A stretch of 64,000 nt of DNA from Dyella_B acidisoli (GCF_049532895.1 NZ_CP064031.1:558001-622000), one strand, 5' to 3'. Numbered from the stretch's first letter, positions 46,777-55,400 are shown. Numbers and translations: made by a program. Notes: generated by a model not told the origin, from the letters alone.

Positions 46777-46851
46777 TTGGTGGGGCCTCGTATCCTTTGC
46801 AAAGGGTGCGAGGTCTCCATTGTGATCTTATACGTCGCAAGGGGATAAGAA

Positions 46852-47352
46852 ATGAATAAATTAGGATTTAAATTGGAAGCTTTAGATTGTTTATTTTTAG
46901 CATGCGCACGCATGCCGAGATCGGGTGATGAAGATTCAAGAAAATATCAGGCAATGGGTTTTATGTTGTTTGGATTGCTTCCTGTCTTCGCCTCAATTTA
47001 TGCCTTTGTTGATCATTGGATTTTTGATCTAAGTTCAATTTATAAAAAATTTTGGCCATATCATTCGACTAATTCTAGAAGTTTTGAAAATGGTGGTATG
47101 GGATTATTTATTATTTTTATAATTCCTTCTATTCTAATTTCATATAGGGCATTTAGGCGAATGAATGTTTATGTGAAAAATGTTAATGTGTGTAATTGGA
47201 AGGAAATTATATTTGAAGGAATTATTTATTTTGCTTCGATTTTTTCTTTTGTAATAGATAGAAATAAATTTGGGTCATTAATATCTATTTTGTTTTTTTT
47301 AGTGCTTTATCTTGGCCTTAGATTCAAGGCATCAAAAGGTCTTGTAAATTGA
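46852..47352 (+). CDS. Four-helix membrane protein, candidate immunity protein of the RHS end
   Basis: A 166-residue protein with four hydrophobic segments (about 34-56, 80-100, 116-135, 140-158), for example MGLFIIFIIPSILISYRAF and SLISILFFLVLYLGLRF. It matches no family I recognise. AAGGGG lies before the ATG, 75 bases after the RHS stop. The DNA is far richer in A and T than all neighbours, a sign of transfer. Genes in this position after an RHS or CDI toxin end usually encode the cognate immunity protein; a membrane protein suits a toxin that acts on the inner membrane, as with pore-forming colicins. This role is inference. Confidence 0.7.
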   Translation: MNKLGFKLEALDCLFLACARMPRSGDEDSRKYQAMGFMLFGLLPVFASIYAFVDHWIFDLSSIYKKFWPYHSTNSRSFENGGMGLFIIFIIPSILISYRAFRRMNVYVKNVNVCNWKEIIFEGIIYFASIFSFVIDRNKFGSLISILFFLVLYLGLRFKASKGLVN

Positions 47353-47385
47353 CTGGCTACTGACGAATGCTCCCAAAAGGGACTC

Positions 47386-47432
47386 CCAAAAGGGACCGTG
47401 AGTAGTTAAAGTGGCTTAACTACCCACGACCC
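47386..47432. repeat. 47-nt hairpin repeat, copy 1
   Basis: It begins CCAAAAGGGACC and contains GTAGTTAAAGTGGCTTAACT with AC closing: an eight-base stem GTAGTTAA/TTAACTAC around AGTGGC. An identical copy lies at 47773-47819. Just before it, TCCCAAAAGGGAC occurs twice in tandem. Confidence 0.85.
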
Positions 47433-47756
47433 TGAGGTTTCCCCACGTTTCTAGTGGATCAATCAACGACTTACAGCGGTACCGAGTGGCGTAAGAGTGC
47501 GCGCATGGCGCATTCTTCAAGGCGACCAAGCACAATAAAGAGTGCCGCCCATGCGCGCGAGTCGAGTATTGCAGAAGTGTATGTCCAGGTCGTTAGGTGC
47601 AATGCATGCGTTGCGAAACCATGTATTAGTGCGTTCCGTTGAAGCGCTGCTACGAGGGCGGCGCCTGACATTGATGGATGTCGCACGCTCTTGGCCCGAT
47701 GCCGAACGCGTCAAAGCCCCACTTAAAGCATTTGATCGACTGTTGAGTAACCGCCA
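47432..47756 (+). mobile_element. Partial IS4-type insertion sequence, left copy
   Basis: The left end reads CTGAGGTTTCCCCACG. The next 325 bases are nearly identical, in the opposite direction, to the element ending at 48686, differing at only a few positions. It stops abruptly at GAGTAACCGCCA inside the transposase gene, where the hairpin-repeat sequence takes over. Confidence 0.85.
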
Positions 47757-47769
47757 AAAGGGACAGTAA
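47542..47769 (+). pseudogene. Transposase N-terminal fragment (left IS copy)
   Basis: The first 71 codons equal those of the inverted copy (MPPMRASRVLQKCMSRSLGA, HALRNHVLVRSVEALLRG, FDRLLSNR). Then the frame runs into foreign repeat sequence (QKGQ) and stops. All catalytic residues are missing. Confidence 0.85.
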
Positions 47770-47772
47770 CCG

Positions 47773-47819
47773 CCAAAAGGGACCGTGAGTAGTTAAAGTG
47801 GCTTAACTACCCACGACCC
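47773..47819. repeat. 47-nt hairpin repeat, copy 2
   Basis: It is identical in sequence to the copy at 47386-47432 and in the same direction. It is preceded by AGTAACCGCCAAAAGGGAC in tandem duplicate (47746-47783, overlapping the repeat). Together the two copies flank the left IS fragment. Confidence 0.85.
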
Positions 47820-47825
47820 CGCTTG

Positions 47826-47953
47826 CCCAGCTATTACAACAACGGCTTGCTGCGCGACATGGTCGATACCGAGAACGGCACGCGCGGCTATTACGAATAC
47901 GACGCCAACGGCAACCGCACCTTCGACGGCTACACCGGCAAAAGCGGCAACTG
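47826..47953 (+). pseudogene. Duplicated fragment of the RHS gene
   Basis: About 128 bases coding for YYNNGLLRDMVDTENGTRGY, EYDANGNRTFDGYTGKSGN. They match 43388-43512 of the RHS gene with a handful of mostly synonymous differences (GAGAACGGCACG here against GAAAACGGTACC there). It is bounded by the second hairpin repeat and by the broken end of the right IS copy, so it is only a remnant. Confidence 0.88.
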
Positions 47954-48576
47954 TCACGACAAGCTACCCACTGACTATCTTTATCGATGACCCCGACGGG
48001 TTTGACCAAAGTGCGATGCCGTAGTCGACCAACCCAGTGCCAGCCTAAGGATGAGACCGTTCGAAACCACGGGGTAAGGAAACCTGCATCGGTCACCAGA
48101 ATCGGGCATACCTGCGGCGGAAGCAACGATCGCAAGGCATGCAGAAAGCGCTTATGGGCCTTAGGTGCTCCGAGCTCTTTACCCGGAAAAACCATGTCTA
48201 GAATCGGCAATGCGCGTCCACCCACCGGTACTGCAGCTCGCAGCAGGCACCAGGATCGATCAGCCTTCAAGTCCGACCAGTCAATCACGATGAGAGGGTG
48301 TTTCGCTCGCAACAGCCATTGCGCCATATCGGCATAGATCTGAAATCGTTCTTGGTGGAGATGGCGGTTACTCAACAGTCGATCAAATGCTTTAAGTGGT
48401 GCTTTGACGCGTTCGGCATCGGGCCAAGAGCGTGCGACATCCATCAATGTCAGGCGCCGCCCTCGTAGCAGCGCTTCAACGGAACGCACTAATACATGGT
48501 TTCGCAACGCATGCATTGCACCTAACGACCTGGACATACACTTCTGCAATACTCGACTCGCGCGCATGGGCGGCAC
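47954..48576 (-). pseudogene. IS4-family transposase, C-terminally truncated
   Basis: About 208 codons of a DDE transposase. The first Asp lies in HPLIVIDWSDLKADRSW and the second in ILVTDAGFLTPWF, patterns of IS4-family (IS10-like) enzymes. The YREK block with the catalytic Glu is missing because the gene breaks off after DSQWVACRD; beyond that the open frame (to 47803) merely reads the RHS fragment backwards. It is therefore inactive. Confidence 0.85.
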
Positions 48577-48686
48577 TCTTTATTGTGCTTGGTCGCCTTG
48601 AAGAATGCGCCATGCGCGCACTCTTATGCCACTCGGTACCGCCGTAAGTCGTTGATTGATCCACTAGAAACGTGGGGAAACCTCAG
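47954..48686 (-). mobile_element. Partial IS4-type insertion sequence, right copy
   Basis: The outer end, read on the minus strand, is CTGAGGTTTCCCCACG, the same as the left copy. The inner end is broken at TCACGACAAG, where the RHS fragment begins. The opposite terminal repeat and the transposase 3' end are missing. Confidence 0.85.
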
Positions 48687-48760
48687 CCCACGGCCCCTTT
48701 TCGCCTTTTCGTTCGGCCCCTTTTCGTAACCGTCTACGAAAGCGGGGGCGTACCAAAGAA

Positions 48761-50713
48761 CTATTTGGCGTTGAGCGCGTGAGTGGTATCGCACATCCAA
48801 GATCTTCCATCTTTAGTGCAACGATGGAATGGTCCCTCGACGACAGGAGAAACGCCGAATTGATCGAACCACGCGACACCTTCTTGGATAGGAAGGATGG
48901 AGAGTCCATGTCCTTCAAGCTGGCTGGCCGCTAAGTCGAATTCAGCCTGTACCGCTTGGCCTGGAACAGAAACTGGAAGCGCTGTCCTGGCGTAGTCGAC
49001 ATTTACCACCTTGCCTGTTTCGTCCGTCAGCCTTGCCCCAAGATTCACAGCATGATCCCCGTAAGGGGTTAGCGGAACGGTTCCATCGTTGCGAAGCGTA
49101 AGCGGTACGATGATTTTGTCGTTTGCTGAGTCGAAACGAATTTGGTTGGCTGTAAGCTCAATGTGAACAAGCTGCGTGTTGAGCGGGGCTTGCCCCCATT
49201 CTGCAATGGGAGGGGGCGGACTATTCTGATCGGCAAAGCGCAGCTCGAGGAATAGCAAGGACTTTCCTTCCGCTTCTACGGTGCGTTCAGTGTGAGGGAC
49301 GGCGAGCATGAAGGCTTTCATCCCCATTGAGGCGGCTTCTACGCAGGCTTCGGTGCTGTCAAGGAAACACAGGGTCCGCAAGCTGCCCTGTGACTTGGAG
49401 ATGTTCCAAAGGATCTTACGGAGAACGTGGCTGCGTTGTGCGCCCCCGTAGACAGTAGGTGGCTTGCCGTCTACTTGAAGTTTCGCGTTAGCGTCAAAGA
49501 CAGCTGGCCAGACGTCCCAGAAACCCCCGACAATAAATCGGACATTTTCTTGCTCAGCGATACGTGCAACGGCCTCGGAGGGTTGGCGCCACGTTGGTGC
49601 AATTAGTGTGTTCGGGGTCGCGGATAGACCGTGCAAGCCACCTATGAACGCGGTCAAAAGCAACGTCCATATCACCCCTGCGTAATGCTTCTCTGCAAAG
49701 GGCACAGCTTGGCGCACGCAAGTTGTCAGCAGGTATCCACTGCCTGCAACGATCCCGATGAGAAAAATGAGGTAATAGCGAATGTTATATGCGTTTATCT
49801 GAGCCCATGAGGCGCAGGACAGGATACCGATAAGCGCCAGGCACCCGCCCACGAGCAGCGTGGCAGTCCATCGGTTTGGGATACGCATGGCAAAGCCGGA
49901 GCCCACAGAGATCAAAACAAAGGTGGCAACCCAAGTCCAGCTGATCTCAAGTTTCACGGCATGGTAGCCAGCTCGTACCGCGCGCATTGAAGGAGAAAGG
50001 CCAAACTGTGTATCTGCATCACCGAAGTACTTCGCGTGCCCGTAGGCGAGCACCACAGCAACAACGTTTAGAATGATGAAACCGAACAGACTCTTACGAT
50101 TCTCATCAGACAAACATAGAACAACCATGAGGAACGGAAGGCTTAAGACAAACAACGCAAAATTGGTGGCGTATGCCAGGAAAAGAATCACTCCCGCCAA
50201 TGCGCATCTCAAGCTATTGGCTCGTGTACCACGCGCCAGAACTGCATAAGCGCTTGCGAGCAATACCAGCGACGTACCGAAAGGATTGTGCTGTATGTAC
50301 AGATTGAACAGCGCCTCTGTGCTTAATGTTAGGGCAAGCACACAGTTCGTCAGTACGGTGGCAACCGTTAGCGTTCTGGCAGAGCGGGTTAGAAAATAGA
50401 GAAATCCGACGGGAGCAAGGAACGCGAAAAAGCTCCGCAGGAATAACTGAAAGTGCAGATTCCAAACGACGTCAGAAATAGGATGGGCGAGCGCCGGAAT
50501 AAAATTTAGGAGGCGATCCTGACCCCAGAAATACCACGTCAACTTCTGTGTAGAAATGAGCGCCGTAAGTACGCCATCGCCGTCCTGGCTACCGCACAGT
50601 AGCGTCGATAGTGGAAATACAGCGGCTGCGACGATCGCAAGAGCGATCAAGAACTTGATGGGTTCCGGTGCGCGGTTTTGGGGCGGCGAGGAGAGTTTCG
50701 GATCGGCCATCAT
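48761..50713 (-). CDS. Polytopic membrane protein of a gtr-type operon (probable glycosyltransferase)
   Basis: A 650-residue protein with about 11 hydrophobic segments in residues 20-380 (IKFLIALAIVAAAVFPLSTL, LVLLASAYAVLARG, IRYYLIFLIGIVAGSGYLL), then a soluble C-terminal part. The end contains an Ig-like beta region (IIVPLTLRNDGTVPLTPYGD, VNLGARLTDETGKVV). DGDGVLTALIS near the start may hold the acidic residues of a GT-C transferase loop, but I do not recognise the family. The start at 50713 overlaps the GT2 stop by ATGA. In gtr operons the third gene encodes the specific transferase that uses the flipped lipid-linked sugar, which fits. Confidence 0.7.
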   Translation of the reverse strand: MMADPKLSSPPQNRAPEPIKFLIALAIVAAAVFPLSTLLCGSQDGDGVLTALISTQKLTWYFWGQDRLLNFIPALAHPISDVVWNLHFQLFLRSFFAFLAPVGFLYFLTRSARTLTVATVLTNCVLALTLSTEALFNLYIQHNPFGTSLVLLASAYAVLARGTRANSLRCALAGVILFLAYATNFALFVLSLPFLMVVLCLSDENRKSLFGFIILNVVAVVLAYGHAKYFGDADTQFGLSPSMRAVRAGYHAVKLEISWTWVATFVLISVGSGFAMRIPNRWTATLLVGGCLALIGILSCASWAQINAYNIRYYLIFLIGIVAGSGYLLTTCVRQAVPFAEKHYAGVIWTLLLTAFIGGLHGLSATPNTLIAPTWRQPSEAVARIAEQENVRFIVGGFWDVWPAVFDANAKLQVDGKPPTVYGGAQRSHVLRKILWNISKSQGSLRTLCFLDSTEACVEAASMGMKAFMLAVPHTERTVEAEGKSLLFLELRFADQNSPPPPIAEWGQAPLNTQLVHIELTANQIRFDSANDKIIVPLTLRNDGTVPLTPYGDHAVNLGARLTDETGKVVNVDYARTALPVSVPGQAVQAEFDLAASQLEGHGLSILPIQEGVAWFDQFGVSPVVEGPFHRCTKDGRSWMCDTTHALNAK

Positions 50714-51540
50714 TTCGATCGGAAGCCGCATTGGACACAAGTGCCGACATCCTCGTTTGAGATGAAGCTGAATGTATTGCCGCAGTTGGGGCAGCCGGAC
50801 ACCTTTGCGACAGGCGAGCGTGCAAGTTGGCCAGTGGCCTTCTTGGCTGCAAGCCGTAAAAGATTGGCCATGCCGCGGAAGATCTCCATGGGTGGAAGCT
50901 TCGACGTCCCATACCCCCTTTCGCGAAATTGAATGGGAGCCTCCTGGATCTTCAGTCCTCGGACCGACGCTTCGACCATCGTCGTGAGAAAGAAAGAATA
51001 TCCTCCAACCAAGAGTGCAGCGAAATTGAGACGCTTAAGCTCGCTGACTCGGAACGCCCGGTATGAGGTGGTGAATTCGTGCAGCTTCAGGCCAAGCAGC
51101 GATCGCGCTGCGACGTTTGCAAGCTGGCTGACATAGAGGCGGTAGCCGGTATAGTCGCACCCCCCCCCCGGCATATAGCGCGAGCCGATAACGAGATCCG
51201 CTCCGGCTTCTAGTCGATCGAGCAGAGATGGAATGTACGCGGGATCATGCGACAGGTCTCCGTCCATCGTGATGATGACGTCATACCCGTGCTCCTTTGC
51301 GTACGAGAGTGCCAATAGGTGAGCAGTCCCGAGGCCTAGTTTCCCTTTTCGTTGTAAAAGGGTCACGTTGGGACGGTTCATTCCAAGAATGATATCAGCC
51401 GTGCCATCGCTGCTGTTGTCATCAACGACCAGAATGTCCGACTCAGGAGCCGTATTTTCCAGGGAGGAAATCAACGGCTTGATATTTCCCGCCTCGTTGT
51501 ACGTGGCAAAGAAAACGAGTGTCTTAATCATGGGGGTCAT
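50710..51540 (-). CDS. GT2 polyprenyl-phosphate sugar transferase with C-terminal zinc ribbon
   Basis: A 276-residue DPM1/GtrB-like enzyme. The fold starts TLVFFATYNEAGNIKPLI; the metal-binding DxD is in IITMDGDLSHDPAYI; SRYMPGGGCDYTGYR and FTTSYRAFRVSEL are typical of the dolichol-phosphate mannosyltransferase group. It would load a sugar on undecaprenyl phosphate. The last 30 residues form a CPNC...CVQC zinc ribbon, which usual family members lack. A run of ten G lies at codons 124-127. Four-base overlaps link it with gtrA and the polytopic gene. Confidence 0.88.
   Translation of the reverse strand: MTPMIKTLVFFATYNEAGNIKPLISSLENTAPESDILVVDDNSSDGTADIILGMNRPNVTLLQRKGKLGLGTAHLLALSYAKEHGYDVIITMDGDLSHDPAYIPSLLDRLEAGADLVIGSRYMPGGGCDYTGYRLYVSQLANVAARSLLGLKLHEFTTSYRAFRVSELKRLNFAALLVGGYSFFLTTMVEASVRGLKIQEAPIQFRERGYGTSKLPPMEIFRGMANLLRLAAKKATGQLARSPVAKVSGCPNCGNTFSFISNEDVGTCVQCGFRSK
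51160..51169 (-). repeat. Ten-G homopolymer inside the GT2 gene
   Basis: On the coding strand CC is followed by ten G and then TGC, giving Pro-Gly-Gly-Gly-Cys in frame. Such tracts slip during replication and can switch a gene off by frameshift; they are also prone to sequencing error. As printed, the gene is in frame. Confidence 0.95.
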
Positions 51541-52022
51541 TTATTGGCGATGGTCGTATCGACTTCTTGGTTGCTACTTTTGAAAAGCAGCTTCCAGACA
51601 AAAGTGTATGACATGAAATAATTCCACATCGCCCCTGCGACGATGCCGGAAAGGGCAGCTGGAATAGGGGTCACCCCATAGCTGTAGACGTGCGTTGAGA
51701 TATATAGGCTGAGCACCATTCCCAGGGAGGTGACGCCCATATAGATAAAATAACCCAGTATGGCGTGCCGCCCTGTCAACCCATTATGGCTGAATGTCGA
51801 CTCGTTGTTCAGCACATAGTTAAATGTGGCCGCAAAAACCAATGCTGTGAGGTTTGCGTACTTGAACTGGTGCGTGATCAGGGCCAGCGTGCTCTTGAGT
51901 ACGGCCAGATGAACTCCAACACCCAGTGAGCCAACAATCAGGAATGAAATGAGCGAGGCAGGCAGTAAACTAAAGGTGAGTTTGCGGCCGAGCTGCGTCA
52001 GTTTTCCAATGAATCTGATCAT
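51537..52022 (-). CDS. GtrA-family membrane protein (lipid-linked sugar flippase)
   Basis: A 161-residue inner-membrane protein with four hydrophobic segments. Family landmarks are SFLIVGSLGVGVHLAVLKST, FAATFNYVLNNESTFSH and WNYFMSYTFVWK. GtrA proteins are thought to flip undecaprenyl-phosphate-linked glucose or similar sugars. It is the first gene of the three-gene operon and overlaps the GT2 gene by ATGA. A hairpin AGGGCC/GGCCCT lies a few bases before its start. Confidence 0.88.
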   Translation of the reverse strand: MIRFIGKLTQLGRKLTFSLLPASLISFLIVGSLGVGVHLAVLKSTLALITHQFKYANLTALVFAATFNYVLNNESTFSHNGLTGRHAILGYFIYMGVTSLGMVLSLYISTHVYSYGVTPIPAALSGIVAGAMWNYFMSYTFVWKLLFKSSNQEVDTTIANK

Positions 52023-52539
52023 CCGTAGGGCCCTATTTGAGGCCCTGGTTTAGATGCGGCCTTCGAGTGTTCAAGAGTTGGCATTTCGTGGCTTCCGTAA
52101 GTACGGAGGCTTGAACATTGGCTCCCCCAGCTCACGGTGTCGCATGGAGCGGCGTCGGCCGCTTAGCATACCGGAAAGCTGGTGACTACGAGAAGTGTGT
52201 CTGGCCTGTAGCTGGGTTCAGATGTGCTGCCTTTTGCTCCAAAGAAGCAAGCGTCATAGCTGAATGCTTGGTGCCTTTAACCAATGCGCGCGATGCTTTA
52301 CGGCTGGCATCGAGTCACTGGGGGGGCTAAAAGGGGTGACCATTTCGCCGGTTAAGTCGACAGAGGCTGGGGACATTAGGTGTGTCCCGCCCCCTTCACC
52401 CAAGGAAATTAATGGCTTCAGCGCCATTTGCCGTGCGGCCACGTTGTTAAGCGGGATTAGATTCTGTGGCGATCAGGCACCACTGAACTGCCTGTGCAAC
52501 CGTGGCAAAATCGGGCATTCAATTACTGCTGCTTGACCA
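52023..52539. other. Intergenic space between the gtr operon and cysD
   Basis: About 517 bases without a convincing gene. Both transcription units diverge from here, so both promoters should lie in it. Visible items are a hairpin (AGGGCC...GGCCCT, 52027-52046) just before gtrA and a run of seven G at 52320. No ops/JUMPstart motif or riboswitch was recognised. Confidence 0.6.
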
Positions 52540-53445
52540 ATGAACCAGCGTCCCGGACACCTAGACGAACTTGAGGCCGAGAGCATTCACATCCTTCGCG
52601 AGGTGGCGGCCAGCTTCCAAAAGCCGGTGATGTTGTACTCGATCGGTAAAGATTCGTCGGTCCTGCTTCATCTGTTACGCAAGGCGTTCTACCCAGCGCG
52701 ACCCCCGATTCCGTTGCTGCACGTCGACACCACATGGAAATTTCGGGAGATGATCGCCTTCCGCGACCAAGTGGCTGCTGCGATTGACGTACGGCTCCTC
52801 GTGCACGTCAATAAGGATGGGCTACGGCAGGGCATTTCCCCGCTTGTTCACGGGTCAACGATGCACACCGACATCATGAAGACCGCGGCGTTGAAACAGG
52901 CTCTGAATAAACATGGTTTCGACGCGGCAGTCGGAGGGGCGCGGCGCGATGAGGAAAAATCGCGAGCGAAGGAGCGAGTGTTTTCATTCCGCAGCATACA
53001 GCATCGCTGGGATCCTAAACGCCAACGTCCCGAATTGTGGAATCTTTACAACACCCATATTCACAAGGGTGAAAACGTGCGCGTGTTTCCGCTTTCCAAT
53101 TGGACCGAAATGGACGTGTGGCAGTACATACAGCTGGAGTGCATCCCGGTGGTGCCTCTGTATTTTGCCAAAGAGCGCCCAGTGGTGGAGCGTGATGGGG
53201 CGCTGATCATGGTCGACGATGATCGCTTCGTGCTGCGGGAAGGTGAACGGGTCGAGCGGCGCATGGTTCGCTTCCGGACCCTGGGCTGCTATCCCTTGAC
53301 CGGTGCTATCGAATCCTGCGCCAGCACGGTGGGCGAGATCATTGCCGAGATGGCTGCCTCTCGTTCATCCGAGCGGCAAGGCAGAGTCATCGACCATGAT
53401 CCCTCCGCGTCGATGGAGCAAAAGAAGCAGGAGGGATATTTCTAA
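52540..53445 (+). CDS. cysD: Sulfate adenylyltransferase small subunit
   Basis: A 301-residue cytosolic protein that makes APS from sulfate and ATP with CysN. The PP-loop is SIGKDSSVLLHLLRKAF (about 37-53). Further family motifs are FPLLHVDTTWKF-type PLLHVDTTWKFREMI, GGARRDEEKSRAKER and NWTEMDVWQYI. Length equals E. coli CysD (302). Its stop overlaps the cysNC start by one base (TAATG). Confidence 0.95.
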   Translation: MNQRPGHLDELEAESIHILREVAASFQKPVMLYSIGKDSSVLLHLLRKAFYPARPPIPLLHVDTTWKFREMIAFRDQVAAAIDVRLLVHVNKDGLRQGISPLVHGSTMHTDIMKTAALKQALNKHGFDAAVGGARRDEEKSRAKERVFSFRSIQHRWDPKRQRPELWNLYNTHIHKGENVRVFPLSNWTEMDVWQYIQLECIPVVPLYFAKERPVVERDGALIMVDDDRFVLREGERVERRMVRFRTLGCYPLTGAIESCASTVGEIIAEMAASRSSERQGRVIDHDPSASMEQKKQEGYF

Positions 53446-55301
53446 TGGCGGCGCCCTCTAGTTCGAATCGCGAGCTGCTGCGATTTATCACGTGCGGCAG
53501 TGTGGATGACGGTAAAAGCACACTGCTTGGCCGCCTGCTTTACGACGCCGGCATGTTGCCGGACGATCAGATCGAGGCGCTGCGCCGTGATAGCCGGCGC
53601 ATACACCCCGAAAGCGATGCACTGGATTTTTCGCTGCTGATGGATGGCCTTGACGCGGAGCGGCAGCAGGGCATCACCATCGACGTGGCCTATCGCTATT
53701 TTCATAGCGCGCGCCGCAACTTTGTGGTTGCGGATTGCCCGGGGCACGAGCAATACACGCGAAATATGGCTACAGGTGCCTCGCACGCTGACCTTGCTGT
53801 GGTGCTGGTTGATGCCCGCAAAGGCTTATTGGTGCAAACGCGCCGGCACACTTACATATGCGCGCTGCTAGGGATACGCAAGGTGATCCTGGCAGTGAAC
53901 AAAATGGATCTTGTTGACTACAGCCGCGATATCTACGAATCCATTCGCTCCGCCTATGCGGAGTTGGCCGTTCAACTAGGTATTTCGGAAGTGTCTCCCT
54001 TGCCGGTCGCGGCGTTGTGGGGTGATAACGTAGGAGCGCATTCGTTGGGGATGCCGTGGTACAGCGGCTCGACGTTACTCGAACTGCTGGAGACTGCCGA
54101 AGTGCGTCCGATGGAAGGGGCTGATTTCCGCATGCCCGTCCAATGGGTAAACCGTCCTGATCAATCCTTCCGCGGCTACGCGGGAACCATCTGTGGTGGC
54201 CGTGTGCGGACGGGAGACGAGATCGTCGTACAGCCGGGCACACATCGCGCACGTATCGCGCGCATTGTGACGGCTGACGGTGATCTTAATGAGGCAGGTG
54301 TGGGGCAGGCTGTTACGTTGACATTAGATAGAGAGGTCGACGTCAGTCGCGGTGAGGTCCTTGCCGACGCCGCCAGGCCAGCACAGGAGGCAGATCAATT
54401 CGCTGCGCACGTAATCTGGATGGGCGACGAGCCACTGCTACCGAACCGCGGCTATTGGATGAAGGTAGGCTCGCGCACGGTTAATGCGCGAGTCACATCG
54501 ATCAAATACAAGGTCGACGTGAACACGCAGGCGAAATTGGCAGCACATCGCTTGGAACTGAACGAGGTTGGATACTGCAACATTGATCTGGATCAATCCA
54601 TTGCATTTGAGGCGTACGCGACCAATCCTATATTGGGCGGCTTCATTCTTGTCGATAGGCAAAGCTATGCCACAGTCGCCTGTGGGATGCTGGATTTTTC
54701 ACTGCGTCGCGCTACCAGCGTGCATTGGCAGCACCTGGATGTCGACAAGCGAATGCGCGCGCAGAGCAAAGGGCAGTTGCCGCGGTGCCTCTGGTTCACA
54801 GGTTTGTCCGGTGCAGGTAAGTCCACCATAGCGAACTTGCTTGAGCGTCGCCTGAGTGCTCTCGGCTGTCACACTTATCTTCTTGATGGTGATAACGTGC
54901 GCCACGGCCTTAACCGTGATCTCGGTTTTACGCCGGAAGCGCGTGTGGAGAACGTAAGGCGCGTGGCCGAGGTGGCGCACCTGATGGTGGATGCAGGCCT
55001 GATTGTGCTCGTATGCGTGATTTCGCCGTTCCGCAGTGAGCGCGAATTTGCTCGTGGCCTTTTCGGTGATGGTGAATTCCTCGAGGTTTTTGTGGACACG
55101 CCGCTCGAGGAGTGTGAGCGCCGCGATCCGAAAGGCTTGTACCGCAAGGCTCGCGCGGGCGAGATCAGCAATTTCACTGGAATCGATTCGCCGTACGAAA
55201 CACCCGAATCGCCTGAGATTCATTTGAAAGCCCAGGGCGTGTCGCTGGAAGCCATAGTGGACGAACTCGCGGCAAGGGTGTTGCCAAGTGCTGTTGGCTG
55301 A
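53445..55301 (+). CDS. cysNC: Bifunctional sulfate adenylyltransferase GTPase / APS kinase
   Basis: A 618-residue fusion. Residues 1-420 are the CysN GTPase: P-loop GSVDDGKSTLLGRLLYD, switch region DCPGHEQYTRNM and NKMD in LAVNKMDLVDYS, followed by beta-barrel domains. Residues 435-618 are the APS kinase CysC with P-loop GLSGAGKSTIANLLE and DGDNVRHGLNRDLGF. The product is PAPS, used for sulfate reduction to cysteine or as sulfate donor for sulfated sugars (as NodQ in rhizobia). No reductase or sulfotransferase gene lies in this window. Confidence 0.95.
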   Translation: MAAPSSSNRELLRFITCGSVDDGKSTLLGRLLYDAGMLPDDQIEALRRDSRRIHPESDALDFSLLMDGLDAERQQGITIDVAYRYFHSARRNFVVADCPGHEQYTRNMATGASHADLAVVLVDARKGLLVQTRRHTYICALLGIRKVILAVNKMDLVDYSRDIYESIRSAYAELAVQLGISEVSPLPVAALWGDNVGAHSLGMPWYSGSTLLELLETAEVRPMEGADFRMPVQWVNRPDQSFRGYAGTICGGRVRTGDEIVVQPGTHRARIARIVTADGDLNEAGVGQAVTLTLDREVDVSRGEVLADAARPAQEADQFAAHVIWMGDEPLLPNRGYWMKVGSRTVNARVTSIKYKVDVNTQAKLAAHRLELNEVGYCNIDLDQSIAFEAYATNPILGGFILVDRQSYATVACGMLDFSLRRATSVHWQHLDVDKRMRAQSKGQLPRCLWFTGLSGAGKSTIANLLERRLSALGCHTYLLDGDNVRHGLNRDLGFTPEARVENVRRVAEVAHLMVDAGLIVLVCVISPFRSEREFARGLFGDGEFLEVFVDTPLEECERRDPKGLYRKARAGEISNFTGIDSPYETPESPEIHLKAQGVSLEAIVDELAARVLPSAVG

Positions 55302-55400
55302 TTGGTGTCGCTATCTGGGCGCTGGGCGCCAGAAGCTCATAGCCACGCTTTAGCCAGACACTATCATTGCGTACTTGCTACCAGTCGCCTGCGTACCCTT

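Noticed and set aside
47386..47819. Integron attC sites or a CRISPR array
   Set aside because: Only two copies exist, with a 340-base gap filled by an IS fragment; no integrase, cas genes or regular spacers are present.
47803..47953. C-terminal 50 residues of the right-hand transposase frame
   Set aside because: They are the RHS fragment read backwards, Cys/Arg-rich, not transposase.
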